A stretch of 64,000 nt of DNA, taken from Salipiger mangrovisoli (GTDB lineage: Bacteria > Pseudomonadota > Alphaproteobacteria > Rhodobacterales > Rhodobacteraceae). Where the stretch lies: contig NZ_JADFFK010000005.1 of assembly GCF_015223355.1 (NCBI RefSeq), positions 1-64,000 on the forward strand, given 5' to 3'. The translations under genes were made by a program, and so were the position numbers. Under the pieces are notes generated by a model. That model saw only the letters and a program-made list of their open reading frames with translations. It had not been told where the DNA came from and did no database searches. The first letter of the stretch is position 1. Every line of letters begins with the position of its first letter. This document shows, piece after piece, positions 49,799 to 58,995 of this stretch.

Positions 49799-52093
49799 TC
49801 AGAAGGTCTTGGTCAGACCGAAGTAGTAAGCGCGTCCGGGTTCGTTGTACGTATTCGCGCCATCGCCGGACCGCAGGATTTCCTTGTCGAAGAGGTTGGT
49901 CACCCCGGCCTTCAGGTCAAAGCCGTTGTCAAACTGGTAGGTCATCGCGAGGTTGACCAGCGTGTAGGGATCGCGGTCTTCGGTGTCGTCGATCGAGTAG
50001 CCGGAATGCGCGCTGTACTCGGTGGCCTCGGTCGGCCCGTAGTGGGTGAGCGACGGAATGAGGCTGAACTTGTCGTTCACTTCCCAGGTCACCGCGGCGT
50101 TGATCGTGTAGTCGGGCACCAGCGACAGGGGCACCTCGACGTCAAGATCGCCATAGCTTTCGCCGTCGGAGTTCGTGCCACCCTTGATCTTCAGCTTCTG
50201 CGAGGACTCGATCATGTAGGTCCCGTTCACCGCCAGCGACAGCCGCTCGCCAAGCGGCATGGCGAAGCTGCCCTCGAGACCTTCGACTTTCGATTCCGGC
50301 ACGTTCTGCCACTGGTAGAGCCGTGCGGTGCTGCTCCCGACGGAGGTGGTCCCGACCTGCTCGGTGCCCGCCTGGATCTTGTCGCGGTAGTCGTTGTGGA
50401 AGTAGGTCAGCGTCGCATTGATGCCGTTCAGGCCGGAATAGGCCACCCCGATTTCGGTGTTGATCGAGGTTTCCGGGTCCAGGTCATCGTTGCCGAGCAC
50501 GTAGCACGGTCCATCGCCGACATAGGGGTACGGACAGCCGTTGCCCCGCGTCGTGTAGACGTAGCGGCCCGACTGCTGGTAGAGCGTCGGCGCCTTGAAG
50601 GCCTTGGCGATCCCCCCCTTCACCGTCCACTCCGAGGTCAGGTCGTAGGAGGCGTTGATCCCGCCGGACATGGTGGTGCCGAAGGTGTCCGCCCAGTCCA
50701 GGCGCACCGAGGGGGTGAGCGTCAGCCGGTCGGTCCACTCGATGTTGTCCTCGAGGTAGAGACCGAGCGTGAGCTGTTCGGTGACGTCGTCGCCCGACGT
50801 CGTGTCGATCGAGCCATCGTTGCTGGTGATCGAAGAGAAGGAGCCGTAGTCGCTGAGGTCGAGCTTTTCGTACCGCAGTTCGGTTCCCAGCGTCAGCGCC
50901 GAGGGGCGGCCGAGGAAGCTGCGGTCGAGGTAGGCCTCGGACTTGCCGGAGATCGCCTGCAGCAGCGCGGTATCCCATTCGTCGGTTGAATTGATCGTCC
51001 CCTCGCTGCCGCCGGCGGGGCCCTCGGAGAGGCGCGTGTTGTCGCTGCGCTCGTACTGGAGGTAGCTCATCGTCTCGCCCCAGCCGTAGCTGCCGTTATG
51101 GGTGATCGCGAAGGTGCCCCGCTTGATGACGTTGGTTTCTTCGCCGTCGTCCGAAAGCTGGGTGACCAGCGAGTCGGGATCGTCGGTCAGCCGGTTGCCA
51201 AGCTGGGTGTCGCCCGCATAGAGGTTGCCCTGCCGCGACCAGCCAAGCTCGAAATCGAAGCGGTTCCGGTCGCTGGGCTGCCAGCGCAGCGCAAGGGTCG
51301 CGTCCTTGTTGACCACGCCTTCGCTGCCCGCGTCGCGGCTGCAGCTCACCTCGCCGGTGTCCTCGTCGGTCTCGCAGGTCTCGACTTCGCCGTTGACGTC
51401 CGGATCGTCCGCATCGGTCTTGTTGTAGCTGCCCGAGAAGCGCAGCGAGAAATCCTCGTTGAGGCGCTTGGCCCAGAGCAGGTTGTAGCGCTGGGTCGCG
51501 CCTTCGAGGCTGCTTTCGGGCACGTCGAAGAAGGTGCCGATCTGCAGCAGATCCTCGTCGGGGGCCTTGGTGATGATGTTCACCACGCCGCCCGCAGCGC
51601 CCGAGCCGTAGCGCGCCGCCGCCGGGCCACGGATGACCTCGATACGCTCGACCATCTCGGCGGGCACCCAGTTGGTGTCGCCGCGGGTGTCGCGCTCGCC
51701 CGAGCGGCCCATCTTCACCGAGGTGCGCGACAGCACGGGTTTGCCGTCGATCAGGATCAGCACGTTTTCGGGCCCCATGCCCCGGATGTCGACCTGCCGC
51801 TGGTTGCCGCGCTGGCCCGAGGGCGAGGTGCCGCTGAGGTTCACGCCCGGCATCTTGCGGATGATCTCGGCGATGTCGTTGACCACCGGCTGCTTGTCGA
51901 GGTCCTCGGCGGTGATGGTCGAGGTGCCGAGCGCCTGCTTGATCTGTTCCTCGGCGGTGAGGACGATGGTACCAAGCTCGTAGCCGGCGTCATCGCCAAG
52001 GGTGAAGTCCTGCGCCAGTGCCGGGGTCAGCGGAACAGCGGACAGAAGAAATACGGCTGTGCCAGAGGCAAGCCGTGCACGTGCGGATGCCAT
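49799..52093 (-). CDS. FepA-like TonB-dependent siderophore receptor
   Basis: This is a 764-residue outer-membrane receptor. ATG 52093 has AGAGGA upstream, and a signal peptide ends at ALAQ. The plug domain (about residues 45-175) has DIAEIIRKMPGVNLSG, RQVDIRGMGPENVLILIDGKPV and VIRGPAAARYGSGAAGGVVNI. A 22-strand barrel follows and ends in the required terminal Phe (YYFGLTKTF). Similarity is highest to FepA/PfeA catecholate (enterobactin) receptors. Two short extracellular loops carry cysteine pairs. No siderophore ABC genes are adjacent. I found no convincing iron-regulator box upstream. Confidence 0.92.
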   Translation of the reverse strand: MASARARLASGTAVFLLSAVPLTPALAQDFTLGDDAGYELGTIVLTAEEQIKQALGTSTITAEDLDKQPVVNDIAEIIRKMPGVNLSGTSPSGQRGNQRQVDIRGMGPENVLILIDGKPVLSRTSVKMGRSGERDTRGDTNWVPAEMVERIEVIRGPAAARYGSGAAGGVVNIITKAPDEDLLQIGTFFDVPESSLEGATQRYNLLWAKRLNEDFSLRFSGSYNKTDADDPDVNGEVETCETDEDTGEVSCSRDAGSEGVVNKDATLALRWQPSDRNRFDFELGWSRQGNLYAGDTQLGNRLTDDPDSLVTQLSDDGEETNVIKRGTFAITHNGSYGWGETMSYLQYERSDNTRLSEGPAGGSEGTINSTDEWDTALLQAISGKSEAYLDRSFLGRPSALTLGTELRYEKLDLSDYGSFSSITSNDGSIDTTSGDDVTEQLTLGLYLEDNIEWTDRLTLTPSVRLDWADTFGTTMSGGINASYDLTSEWTVKGGIAKAFKAPTLYQQSGRYVYTTRGNGCPYPYVGDGPCYVLGNDDLDPETSINTEIGVAYSGLNGINATLTYFHNDYRDKIQAGTEQVGTTSVGSSTARLYQWQNVPESKVEGLEGSFAMPLGERLSLAVNGTYMIESSQKLKIKGGTNSDGESYGDLDVEVPLSLVPDYTINAAVTWEVNDKFSLIPSLTHYGPTEATEYSAHSGYSIDDTEDRDPYTLVNLAMTYQFDNGFDLKAGVTNLFDKEILRSGDGANTYNEPGRAYYFGLTKTF

Positions 52094-52207
52094 GAGCGAT
52101 CCTCTCTGCGCGTTGAGGGTTTCACGATGTAAGGAGAGTCGCTGGCGGGAGCTGGCGTGGCGGAGGAGAACCATCTCGGCCCCGCCTCTGCAATATTTCA
52201 GACAAAA

Positions 52208-53080
52208 TTACTCAGTTTCTTGTCGCATTTCTGCAACAAGCTGTCCGCTGCCCATGCGCGCCAGTCGGGGCTCGCGCGGGTAAGCACCGCGTCCGTGTTC
52301 GCGACTGCCATGCGGCAAGCCGAGGGATTTTACCTGTCCGCCGACGCCGGTGATGGTCTCGACGAAATTCTCTTCCTGCCGGCGCAGCAGTGCGTGCTCC
52401 TCCTCGTGCAGGGCGCAGGTGATATGCGGCACGGGAATTCCCCAGCGGTCGCGCCGCTTGGGATCGAGGGGGATCCGGTTGGTCGCGTGGGACTGGATCT
52501 GGCCGAAGCCGAAGAACAGCAGCGGCGCGGGCTCGCCCGCGGGCACCGCGCCGCGTCCGACCGCGCCCTGGAAATCGAAGTGGCCGATCTCGACGGGGTC
52601 GCCGGAGAAGCGCGGAATGAAGACGCCGCCCTGCGGGGCGCAGAAGAGGTCCTGCGGCTGGCCGTCGGTGCCGGTCCAGCCGCCCCCGACAGCCGGAAAG
52701 CACCCCATACCCAGCATTGGCAGCTGGTCCATGACCTCGCGTCCGAGCGTGCCAGAGGACGTGCCGTGCCCGCCGGGGTGCGCCTCGGAGGCGGAGGTGA
52801 GCAGCCGCCGCGCGCTCCCGGCCACCTGCTTGAAGCTCTTCTCGGCCGGGCTCTTCTTGGCCGGGGCCTTGCAGATGGCATCGGGCAGCTGCGGCAGCCC
52901 GTCGGCATTGCCGTAGGTGCCGAGGCAGGTCTCGACATCGTCGTGGTTGGGCTCCAGGTCCTCGTGGCCGATCGGCCGGTCCTCGCCGCGCCCCCTGAGG
53001 GTTCTCGAGAGGAGATCGTCATCGGACCAGCGCAGCAACACCCGGCCGAAGATATGCGTCCTTCGGCCCGCCTGCCGCCC
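52208..53080 (-). pseudogene. Remnant of a GMC-family oxidoreductase
   Basis: The minus strand reads a GMC-like middle: RTHIFGRVLLRWSDDDL, then EDLEPNHDDVETCLGTYGNADGLPQLPD. Next come VMDQLPMLGMGCFP and ATNRIPLDPKRRDRWGIPVPHITC. The N-terminal FAD-binding fold is missing. About 150 residues between SARRLLTSA and the MDQLP block are missing, and the C-terminus ends in a garbled ARMG with no active-site histidines. A functional enzyme is not possible. The family call rests on block order, not on a full alignment. Confidence 0.65.
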
Positions 53081-53260
53081 GCGGCTCCACGCGAGGGGCG
53101 CGCCATCTTCACGCCGCCTGCAGGCTGATGGCGCTTGTCCCTCTCCTGGCCCTGCCCGTGCTGATGCGCCTCGATCCAACCCGAGCATCACTGATGAAAA
53201 ACCACGCCCATGGCCGAGAACAAGTCGATTGGCGCAACCAAAAGGGAGAGAGGACCTTCC

Positions 53261-54185
53261 ATGACCCAGATCGGCGTCTTCCTTCCCATCGGCCGCCACG
53301 GCTGGCTGATCCGACGACCTCGCCGGACACCATGCCCAGCGTCGATCTGAACAAGGCGGTGATGCAGCGTGCCGAGCACTTCGGGCTCGACGTCGCGCTG
53401 TCGATGATCAAGTTGCGCGGCCACAATGGCCCGTCCGAATACCGGGTGCAGAACCTCGAGCGCTTCACCATGATGTCGGGCTCGCGGCGGTCACAAGCCG
53501 TATCAAGCGCTTCGCTTCCTGCGCCATGCTGACCCTTCCGCCCGCGCTCACCGCCCGCATGGCGGTCACGCTCGACTCCATCGCGCCGGGCCGAGCCGGG
53601 GTGAACATTGTGACCGGCTGGCAGCCCAAGCAATACCAGCAGATCGGCATCGAGCTGACGCCCGAGCATTTCGCCCGCCGCCATGATTGCGCAGCCGAAT
53701 ACGCGCAGGTCATGCAGGGGCTGTGGCGCGACGGCCGCTCCAACGTCAAGGGCGACGTCTTCCCGATGGACGACTGCGTGCTCGAGCCGCGTCCGACCGA
53801 TGGCCGCATTCCGATCGTCTGCGCGGGACAGTCCGAGAAGGGCCTAGAATTCGTCGCCAAGTACGGCGATTACAACTTCGTCGGCGCGGGCGGAGACATG
53901 AACAACACCTCGGCCTCCATGGAGATGGTCGCCAAGGAAAGCTCGACCGCTGCGAACCTCGTGCGCGCGATCAAGAACCCGCAGCCCACGGGCATGCTCA
54001 AGCCCATCCGCGGCTACGAACAGGGTGCCGCCATGCGCGACGAGATCGCCGAGGCACCGGGTCTGAAAGGCATCCTGTCGACCTTCGACGACTTCCTCAT
54101 CGGCATGGAGCAGTTCGGCCAATACATCCAGCCGCTGATGAAGCCCCGCAGCGACGCGGGGCGCAAAACCTCCTTCGCGGCCTGA
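53261..54185 (+). pseudogene. Decayed RutA-like flavin monooxygenase gene
   Basis: The three reading frames together rebuild a luciferase-like monooxygenase of the pyrimidine-oxygenase RutA type. The pieces are MTQIGVFLPIGRHGWLI, then TTSPDTMPSVDLNKAVMQRA through ERFTMMSG, then LAAVTSRIKRF through to KTSFAA. Frame changes near 53311 and 53481 each fit a one-base deletion (frames 2, 1, 0). The C-terminal half is also about 100 residues short, jumping from the NNTSASMEMVAKES region to GLKGILSTFDDFLIGMEQFG. A GGGAGAGAGGA ribosome site and a strong terminator remain. Other rut genes are absent. Confidence 0.8.
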
Positions 54186-54215
54186 CGCACGGCTGACACC
54201 TCCCCGCGAGACCCT

Positions 54216-54247
54216 GCCCCGGACCGCTGGCTTGTCCGGGGCTTTTT
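54216..54247 (+). terminator. Rho-independent terminator after the RutA-like pseudogene
   Basis: GCCCCGGAC and GTCCGGGGC form a perfect 9-bp stem with a 9-base loop, followed by TTTTT. Confidence 0.85.
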
Positions 54248-54416
54248 CCGTGCGTCTTTGCCCCTCATGCCGTCCATGGCCGTGGCACGACGGTGAAATC
54301 CCCCGTTCCATTGCCGCGCAACATCTGCAAACGTGATTGCAAAAGCTGCCCCCGAGTAAGACACATGTCGGATCGGGGATAAAAACAAAACCCGTGCAAC
54401 CACAGAGAGGTAAACT

Positions 54417-55385
54417 ATGAAACTCACCGCAGCCGCGTTCCTGACGCTGACCACCGCGCTTGCCGGCGCCGCCTCGGCCGAGACCTGGGACATGCCGATG
54501 GCCTATCCCGCCAACAACTACCACACCGAGAACGCGCAAGCCTTCGCGGATGCGGTCAAGGAGTGCACCGGCGGTGACCTGGAAATCGTCATCCACGCCG
54601 GCGGCTCGCTGTTCAAGGGCGACGAGATCAAGCGCGCCGTGCAGCTGGGCGAAGCGCAGATCGGCGAGCGTCTGCTCTCGGCCCATGCCAACGAGAATGC
54701 GGTTTTCGCCTACGACTCGATCCCCTTCCTTGCCACCTCCTTCGAAGCCTCCGAGACGCTGCGCGCCGCGGCCGAGCCGGTGCTCGCCAAGGTGCTGGCC
54801 GAGCAGAACATCGTGCCGCTCTACTCGGTGCCGTGGCCGCCGCAGGGCCTGTATTTCTCCAAGCCGGTCGAGACCCCCGAGGCCATGGAAGGCACCAAGT
54901 TCCGCGCCTACAACTCGATCACCGCGCGCGTCGCGGAACTTGCCGGCATGGTGCCGACGCAGGTCGAGGCGGCGGATCTGAAACAGGCCCTCGCGACCGG
55001 CGTCGTTTCGGCGATGATCTCTTCGGGTGCCACCGGCGTGGACGAGAGCGTCTGGGAGGACATGACCAACTTCTACGACGTGAAGGCCTGGCTGCCGCGC
55101 AACACCGTGTTCGTCAACAAGGACGCGCTTGACGGCCTGTCCGACGCGGCGCGCACCTGCGTGCTCGACGAGGCGGCTGCCGCGCAGACCCGCGGCGCCG
55201 AGAAGGCCGCCGAGCTCGCTGGCGGCTTCGTCAAGACCCTGGCCGACAACGGCATGGACGTGAACCCGCCAAGCGAGGCGATCACCGCCAAGCTGCAGGA
55301 GATCGGTGCCGAGATGACCACCGAGTGGATGGAGACGGCTGGCGCGGATGGCAAGGCCATCGTCGACGCCTACAAAGCCCAGTAA
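54417..55385 (+). CDS. TRAP transporter substrate-binding protein DctP
   Basis: This is a 322-residue periplasmic receptor. The signal peptide is MKLTAAAFLTLTTALAGAASA, and the mature start is WDMPMAYPANNYHTENAQAF. The conserved carboxylate-binding Arg is in GTKFRAYNSITARVAEL, followed by ALATGVVSAMISSGATG. AGAGAGG is the ribosome site. It is the first gene of a three-gene run with a fused DctQM and a racemase-family protein, so an acidic amino acid or related dicarboxylate is a reasonable ligand (inference). Confidence 0.92.
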   Translation: MKLTAAAFLTLTTALAGAASAETWDMPMAYPANNYHTENAQAFADAVKECTGGDLEIVIHAGGSLFKGDEIKRAVQLGEAQIGERLLSAHANENAVFAYDSIPFLATSFEASETLRAAAEPVLAKVLAEQNIVPLYSVPWPPQGLYFSKPVETPEAMEGTKFRAYNSITARVAELAGMVPTQVEAADLKQALATGVVSAMISSGATGVDESVWEDMTNFYDVKAWLPRNTVFVNKDALDGLSDAARTCVLDEAAAAQTRGAEKAAELAGGFVKTLADNGMDVNPPSEAITAKLQEIGAEMTTEWMETAGADGKAIVDAYKAQ

Positions 55386-55406
55386 GCACGGGCATCCCGA
55401 ACGCGC

Positions 55407-55431
55407 GGCGCCCCGGACTGACCGGGGCGCC
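55407..55431 (+). other. Intercistronic hairpin after dctP
   Basis: GGCGCCCCGG and CCGGGGCGCC form a perfect 10-bp stem with a 5-base loop, 21 bases after the stop. No T-run follows. It lies between dctP and dctQM. Confidence 0.65.
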
Positions 55432-55517
55432 GACCCGGTCATGACGCCGGATGCCCGCGTTCGCCCGTGACTGATCCCGACATGACGTCAACGACACATA
55501 TGGAAGGCCGAGACGCG

Positions 55518-57443
55518 ATGACAGCAGGCTCCCCCCTTCGCCGCCTCGCCGATGGGCTCTATGCACTCTCCGGCACGGGGGCCGCGCTGGCGCTGGTCGC
55601 GATCCTCTGCCTCGTGGTCGCGCAGATGGTGACGCGCTGGCTTGGCGTGCTCTTTCCCGGCGGCGCCAACTACGCCGGCTACGCGATGGCCACCGCCTCG
55701 TTTCTCGCGCTCGCCGACACCTTCCGGCGCAACGAGCACATCCGGGTCGGCATGCTGGTCGAACGGAGCGGCGCCTTGCGGCGCGGCGTCGAGATCTGGT
55801 GCTACACCGCCGGGGCGGCAGTGGCCCTGTTCTTCGCCTGGTACGCGGTGAAGGCACCCTACCTGAGCCACAAGATCAACGACATCAGCCAGGGCCAGGA
55901 TGGCACGCCGCTGTGGATCCCGCAGATCGCCATGGCGGTGGGCGCGGTGCTGCTGGCCATCGCCATGGTCGACAGCCTGTTGGGGCTGCTCTTCACCAGG
56001 GAGATGGGCGTCGACACCCCGCGCCAGCCGATGCTGCGCGACGCGCTCGGCTCGGTGAAGGCGCGGCTGGCGCTCTTCGCGCTGTCGGTGCTGGTGCTCT
56101 ACGCCGCGATCCACCTGATGACCGGCTTCGACCGTGACGCGGTGGGGCTGAAGATCGGCGTCTTCCTCTTCGTGATGTTCTTCCTGCTGGGCTCGGGGCT
56201 CTGGGTCGGGCTCGCGCTGATGGGGGTCGCCTACATGGGGATGATCGGCTTCACCCCGCGCAACCCCGGCAGCTCGATGAGCATCACCGTCTGGACCTCC
56301 TCGTCGAGCTGGACGCTGACCTCGTTGCCGCTGTTCATCTGGATGGGGGAAATCCTCTACCGGACAAGGCTGTCCGAGGACATGTTCAAGGGGCTTGCGC
56401 CCTGGCTCTCGCGCTTCCCCGGCGGCTTGCTGCATTCCAACGTGGTGGGCTGCACGGTCTTCGCGGCAGTCTCGGGCTCCTCGGCGGCGACGCTGACCAC
56501 GGTCGGCAAGATGTCGATCCCCGAGTTGCGCAAGCGCGGCTATCCCGAGTTCATGATCGTCGGCACGCTCGCGGGGGCCGCGACACTGGGGCTGATGATC
56601 CCGCCCTCGCTGACGCTGATCGTCTACGGCGTCACGGTGCAGCAGAGCATCACCGGCCTGTTCATGGCGGGCGTCATCCCCGGCATCGTGCTGGCCACGA
56701 TGTTCATGGCCTACATCGCGATCTGGTCGGTGGTCCGCAAGGATCAGGCCCCCGAGCCGGAGCCGCACACCACCTTTGCCGAGAAGCTGCGCGCCTCGAC
56801 CCTGCTGATCCCGGTGATCGCGCTGATCCTCGTGGTCATCGGCTCGATGTACCTCGGCATCGCCACGGCGACCGAGGCGGCGGCCTTCGGCGTCATCGGC
56901 GCGCTTGTGCTGGCCGGGCTGCAGGGCTCGCTCGACTGGGAGGCCTTCCGCCAGAGCCTTATGGGGGCCACCCGCACCTCGGCGATGATCGCGCTGATCC
57001 TGATGGGCGCGAGCTTCCTGACGCTGGCCATGGGCTTCACCGGCGTGCCGCGCGCGCTGGCCGGGGTGATCGCCGCCTGGGAGCTCTCGCCGGTGGCGCT
57101 GATCGCGGCGCTGACGGTGTTCTACATCATCATCGGCATGTTCCTCGACGGCATCTCGGCGGTGGTGCTGACAATGGCGATCATCGAGCCGATGATCCGC
57201 GCGGCGGGCATCGATCTCATCTGGTTCGGCATCTTCATCGTGGTGGTCGTCGAGATGGCGCAGATCACCCCGCCGGTGGGCTTCAACCTCTTCGTGCTGC
57301 AGGGGATGACCCGCCACGACATGAGCTACATCGCCAAGACCGCCCTGCCGATGTTCCTGATCATGGTGCTGATGGTCGGCGTGCTGGTGGCCTTCCCCGG
57401 CCTCGCCACCTGGCTGCCGGACATGGTCCAGGCCAAGCAATAA
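55518..57443 (+). CDS. TRAP transporter fused permease DctQM
   Basis: This is a single polypeptide of about 641 residues. Residues ~1-165 are the four-helix small subunit DctQ (LADGLYALSGTGAALALVAI, FRRNEHIRVGML). After a linker, residues ~200-640 are the large ion-coupled subunit DctM, with about 12 helices and the motifs GSSAATLTTVGKMSIPEL, GTLAGAATLGLMIPPSLTLI and MAQITPPVGFNLFVLQGM. Fused QM subunits are known in the TRAP family. ATG 55518 has GGAAGG upstream; ATGs at 55467 and 55500 are alternatives. Import would be driven by a sodium or proton gradient. Confidence 0.93.
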   Translation: MTAGSPLRRLADGLYALSGTGAALALVAILCLVVAQMVTRWLGVLFPGGANYAGYAMATASFLALADTFRRNEHIRVGMLVERSGALRRGVEIWCYTAGAAVALFFAWYAVKAPYLSHKINDISQGQDGTPLWIPQIAMAVGAVLLAIAMVDSLLGLLFTREMGVDTPRQPMLRDALGSVKARLALFALSVLVLYAAIHLMTGFDRDAVGLKIGVFLFVMFFLLGSGLWVGLALMGVAYMGMIGFTPRNPGSSMSITVWTSSSSWTLTSLPLFIWMGEILYRTRLSEDMFKGLAPWLSRFPGGLLHSNVVGCTVFAAVSGSSAATLTTVGKMSIPELRKRGYPEFMIVGTLAGAATLGLMIPPSLTLIVYGVTVQQSITGLFMAGVIPGIVLATMFMAYIAIWSVVRKDQAPEPEPHTTFAEKLRASTLLIPVIALILVVIGSMYLGIATATEAAAFGVIGALVLAGLQGSLDWEAFRQSLMGATRTSAMIALILMGASFLTLAMGFTGVPRALAGVIAAWELSPVALIAALTVFYIIIGMFLDGISAVVLTMAIIEPMIRAAGIDLIWFGIFIVVVVEMAQITPPVGFNLFVLQGMTRHDMSYIAKTALPMFLIMVLMVGVLVAFPGLATWLPDMVQAKQ

Positions 57444-57450
57444 CCCCGGT

Positions 57451-57471
57451 GGGGAGCGCGCTGCGCTCCCC
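57451..57471 (+). other. Hairpin between dctQM and the racemase-family gene
   Basis: GGGGAGCGC and GCGCTCCCC form a perfect 9-bp stem with a GCT loop, 8 bases after the dctQM stop and 20 bases before the next ATG. Confidence 0.55.
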
Positions 57472-57491
57472 GTCCCTGTCTCAGGTGCGCC

Positions 57492-58175
57492 ATGTCCGCC
57501 TTCATCGGCATTCTCAGCCTCGACACCCGGTTCCCGCGCATCCTCGGGGATGCGGGCAATCCCGGGAGCTACCACCTGCCCGCCCGCCTGCGCATCGTGC
57601 CCGGTGCCGGCAGCCCCGACATCGTAAGAGACGGCCGGCCTGCTCCGGCGCTGGTGGCGGGGTTCCAGGACGCCGCGGCGGCGCTGGTGGCCGAGGGCGC
57701 CTGCCTGATCACCTCGACCTGCGGCTTCCTGATCACCGTGCAGCAGGAGGTCGCCAGCACACTGCCGGTCCCGGTGCTTCTGTCGGGCCTGTGCCTGCTG
57801 CCCGTCGTCAGCCTGATGACCGGGGGCCGCCCCGTGGGCGTGCTGACCGCCTCGGAGACGGCGCTGGGACCGGCCGCGATCCGCGCCGCAGGGGCGCTGC
57901 CCGAAAAGGTCCGGATCGGCGGCCTTCAGGACAGCACCCTCTTTGCAGGCACTTTCCTTGCGGCCAAATCCGAACAGCGCGCCGGTTTCGATCCCCTAGA
58001 GATGCAGCACGAGGTCTGCGCCGCCGCCGAGCGGCTGGTCACCCGCGCGCCCGAGATCGCCGCCATCGTCCTCGAATGCGGCAACCTGCCCCCCTACGCC
58101 GAGGCGATCCGCAGGGCCACCGGGCGGCCGGTCTTCTCGATCCTCGACGCAGCGCGGCTGGTGACCGCGGCCTGA
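57492..58175 (+). CDS. Aspartate/glutamate racemase family protein
   Basis: This 227-residue cytoplasmic enzyme belongs to the Asp/Glu/hydantoin racemase superfamily. Both catalytic cysteines are present: C77 in TSTCGFLIT and C196 in VLECGNLPPY. Members include aspartate and hydantoin racemases, maleate isomerase and arylmalonate decarboxylase, so exact chemistry is open. It follows the TRAP permease by 48 bases and probably processes the imported compound. Confidence 0.83.
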   Translation: MSAFIGILSLDTRFPRILGDAGNPGSYHLPARLRIVPGAGSPDIVRDGRPAPALVAGFQDAAAALVAEGACLITSTCGFLITVQQEVASTLPVPVLLSGLCLLPVVSLMTGGRPVGVLTASETALGPAAIRAAGALPEKVRIGGLQDSTLFAGTFLAAKSEQRAGFDPLEMQHEVCAAAERLVTRAPEIAAIVLECGNLPPYAEAIRRATGRPVFSILDAARLVTAA

Positions 58176-58186
58176 CTGGCCGCGGC

Positions 58187-58876
58187 CTAATCGAGCGCCG
58201 GGTCCGCCGGGCAGAGCGCATCGAGCTGGCTCACGTTCTTCAGCACCGAGGCGAGGATCCCGCGCACCGCCATGCGCCGCAGCAGCGCCTGCCCCGGCTC
58301 GTCAAAGAGCTCGGACCCGAAGTTGGTGGAGAAGGTCGCGCGGTTGGCGACGTTGAAGAAGCTCACCGCGCTGATCTGCCAGTGCAGCGCCACCGGCGAG
58401 ATGTCCTCGCGGAACAGCCCCGCCTCGCAGCCCGCCCGGCAGATCCGCTCGACCACGCCGATGGCGCGCTCGTTCTTCGCCGCCAGCGTGTGCATCTTCT
58501 GCATGTGCCGCGCATCATGGATGTTCTCGATCATCACGAGCCGGATGAACTCGGGGTTACGGCGGTGGTGGTCGAAGGTGAATTCGAGCAGCGCCCGTAG
58601 CGCCACGTCGGGCCGCAGCCCCTCGAGGTCAAGCTCCAGTTCCCCCTCGCGCACCTCGGCATAGCAATCCTCGAGCACCGCCTCGTAGAGCGACTGCTTG
58701 TCCTGGAAGTAGTAGAAGATCATCCGCTTCGAGGTCTTGGTCCCCGCCGCGATGTCCTCGATTCGCGTCCCCGAAAGGCCCGTCCGGGCAAACTCGGCCC
58801 GGGCGACGCGCAGGATGTCGGCTTTCACCGCCTCGGGGTTCTGCTTCCATTTCCGCGACTTCTCGCGAGTTTCCAT
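58187..58876 (-). CDS. TetR-family regulator of the quinate/shikimate operon
   Basis: This 229-residue regulator has an N-terminal HTH at about residues 15-62 (KADILRVARAEFARTG, IEDIAAGTKTSKRMIFYYFQDKQSLYEAVL) and a C-terminal domain with HHRRNPEFIRLVMIENIHDARHM, seen in TetR regulators with the TetR_C_24-like fold. It is divergent from the dehydrogenase-TRAP-dehydratase operon. Three near-identical operator repeats lie in the shared 174-base gap, so it almost certainly regulates that operon and itself. Its 3' end faces the racemase gene tail-to-tail, 11 bases away. Confidence 0.9.
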   Translation of the reverse strand: METREKSRKWKQNPEAVKADILRVARAEFARTGLSGTRIEDIAAGTKTSKRMIFYYFQDKQSLYEAVLEDCYAEVREGELELDLEGLRPDVALRALLEFTFDHHRRNPEFIRLVMIENIHDARHMQKMHTLAAKNERAIGVVERICRAGCEAGLFREDISPVALHWQISAVSFFNVANRATFSTNFGSELFDEPGQALLRRMAVRGILASVLKNVSQLDALCPADPALD

Positions 58877-58918
58877 GGAGTTTCTCCTGCTCCTTCACCT
58901 CGGGGTGATCCTACCCGC

Positions 58919-58936
58919 TTAACCCACAGGTTCAAT
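58919..58936. promoter_or_regulatory. TetR operator repeat 1
   Basis: TTAACCCACAGGTTCAAT, first of three 18-base repeats sharing TTAACCC and GGTTCAAT. It is an imperfect palindrome, 43 bases upstream of the regulator's start. Confidence 0.8.
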
Positions 58937-58948
58937 TCCCTTGACAAT

Positions 58949-58966
58949 TTAACCCATCGGTTCAAT
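58949..58966. promoter_or_regulatory. TetR operator repeat 2, over the promoter
   Basis: TTAACCCATCGGTTCAAT starts 30 bases after repeat 1. A perfect -35 box TTGACA is at 58941-58946, so this repeat would cover the spacer of a plus-strand promoter. Confidence 0.8.
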
Positions 58967-58977
58967 CTAGCATTAAA

Positions 58978-58995
58978 TTAACCCGTGGGTTCAAT
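58978..58995. promoter_or_regulatory. TetR operator repeat 3
   Basis: TTAACCCGTGGGTTCAAT starts 29 bases after repeat 2 and has the best symmetry (AACCC and GGGTT). The near-constant 29-30 base phasing is roughly three helical turns. Confidence 0.8.

Noticed and set aside
52094-52207. Fur, RirA or Irr box upstream of the TonB receptor gene
   Set aside because: The region is AT-rich, but no palindrome good enough for a known iron-regulator consensus was found.
55488-57575. A 695-codon minus-strand frame opposite dctQM
   Set aside because: His, Asp and Arg-rich antisense sequence without domain features. The sense frame is a clear TRAP permease.
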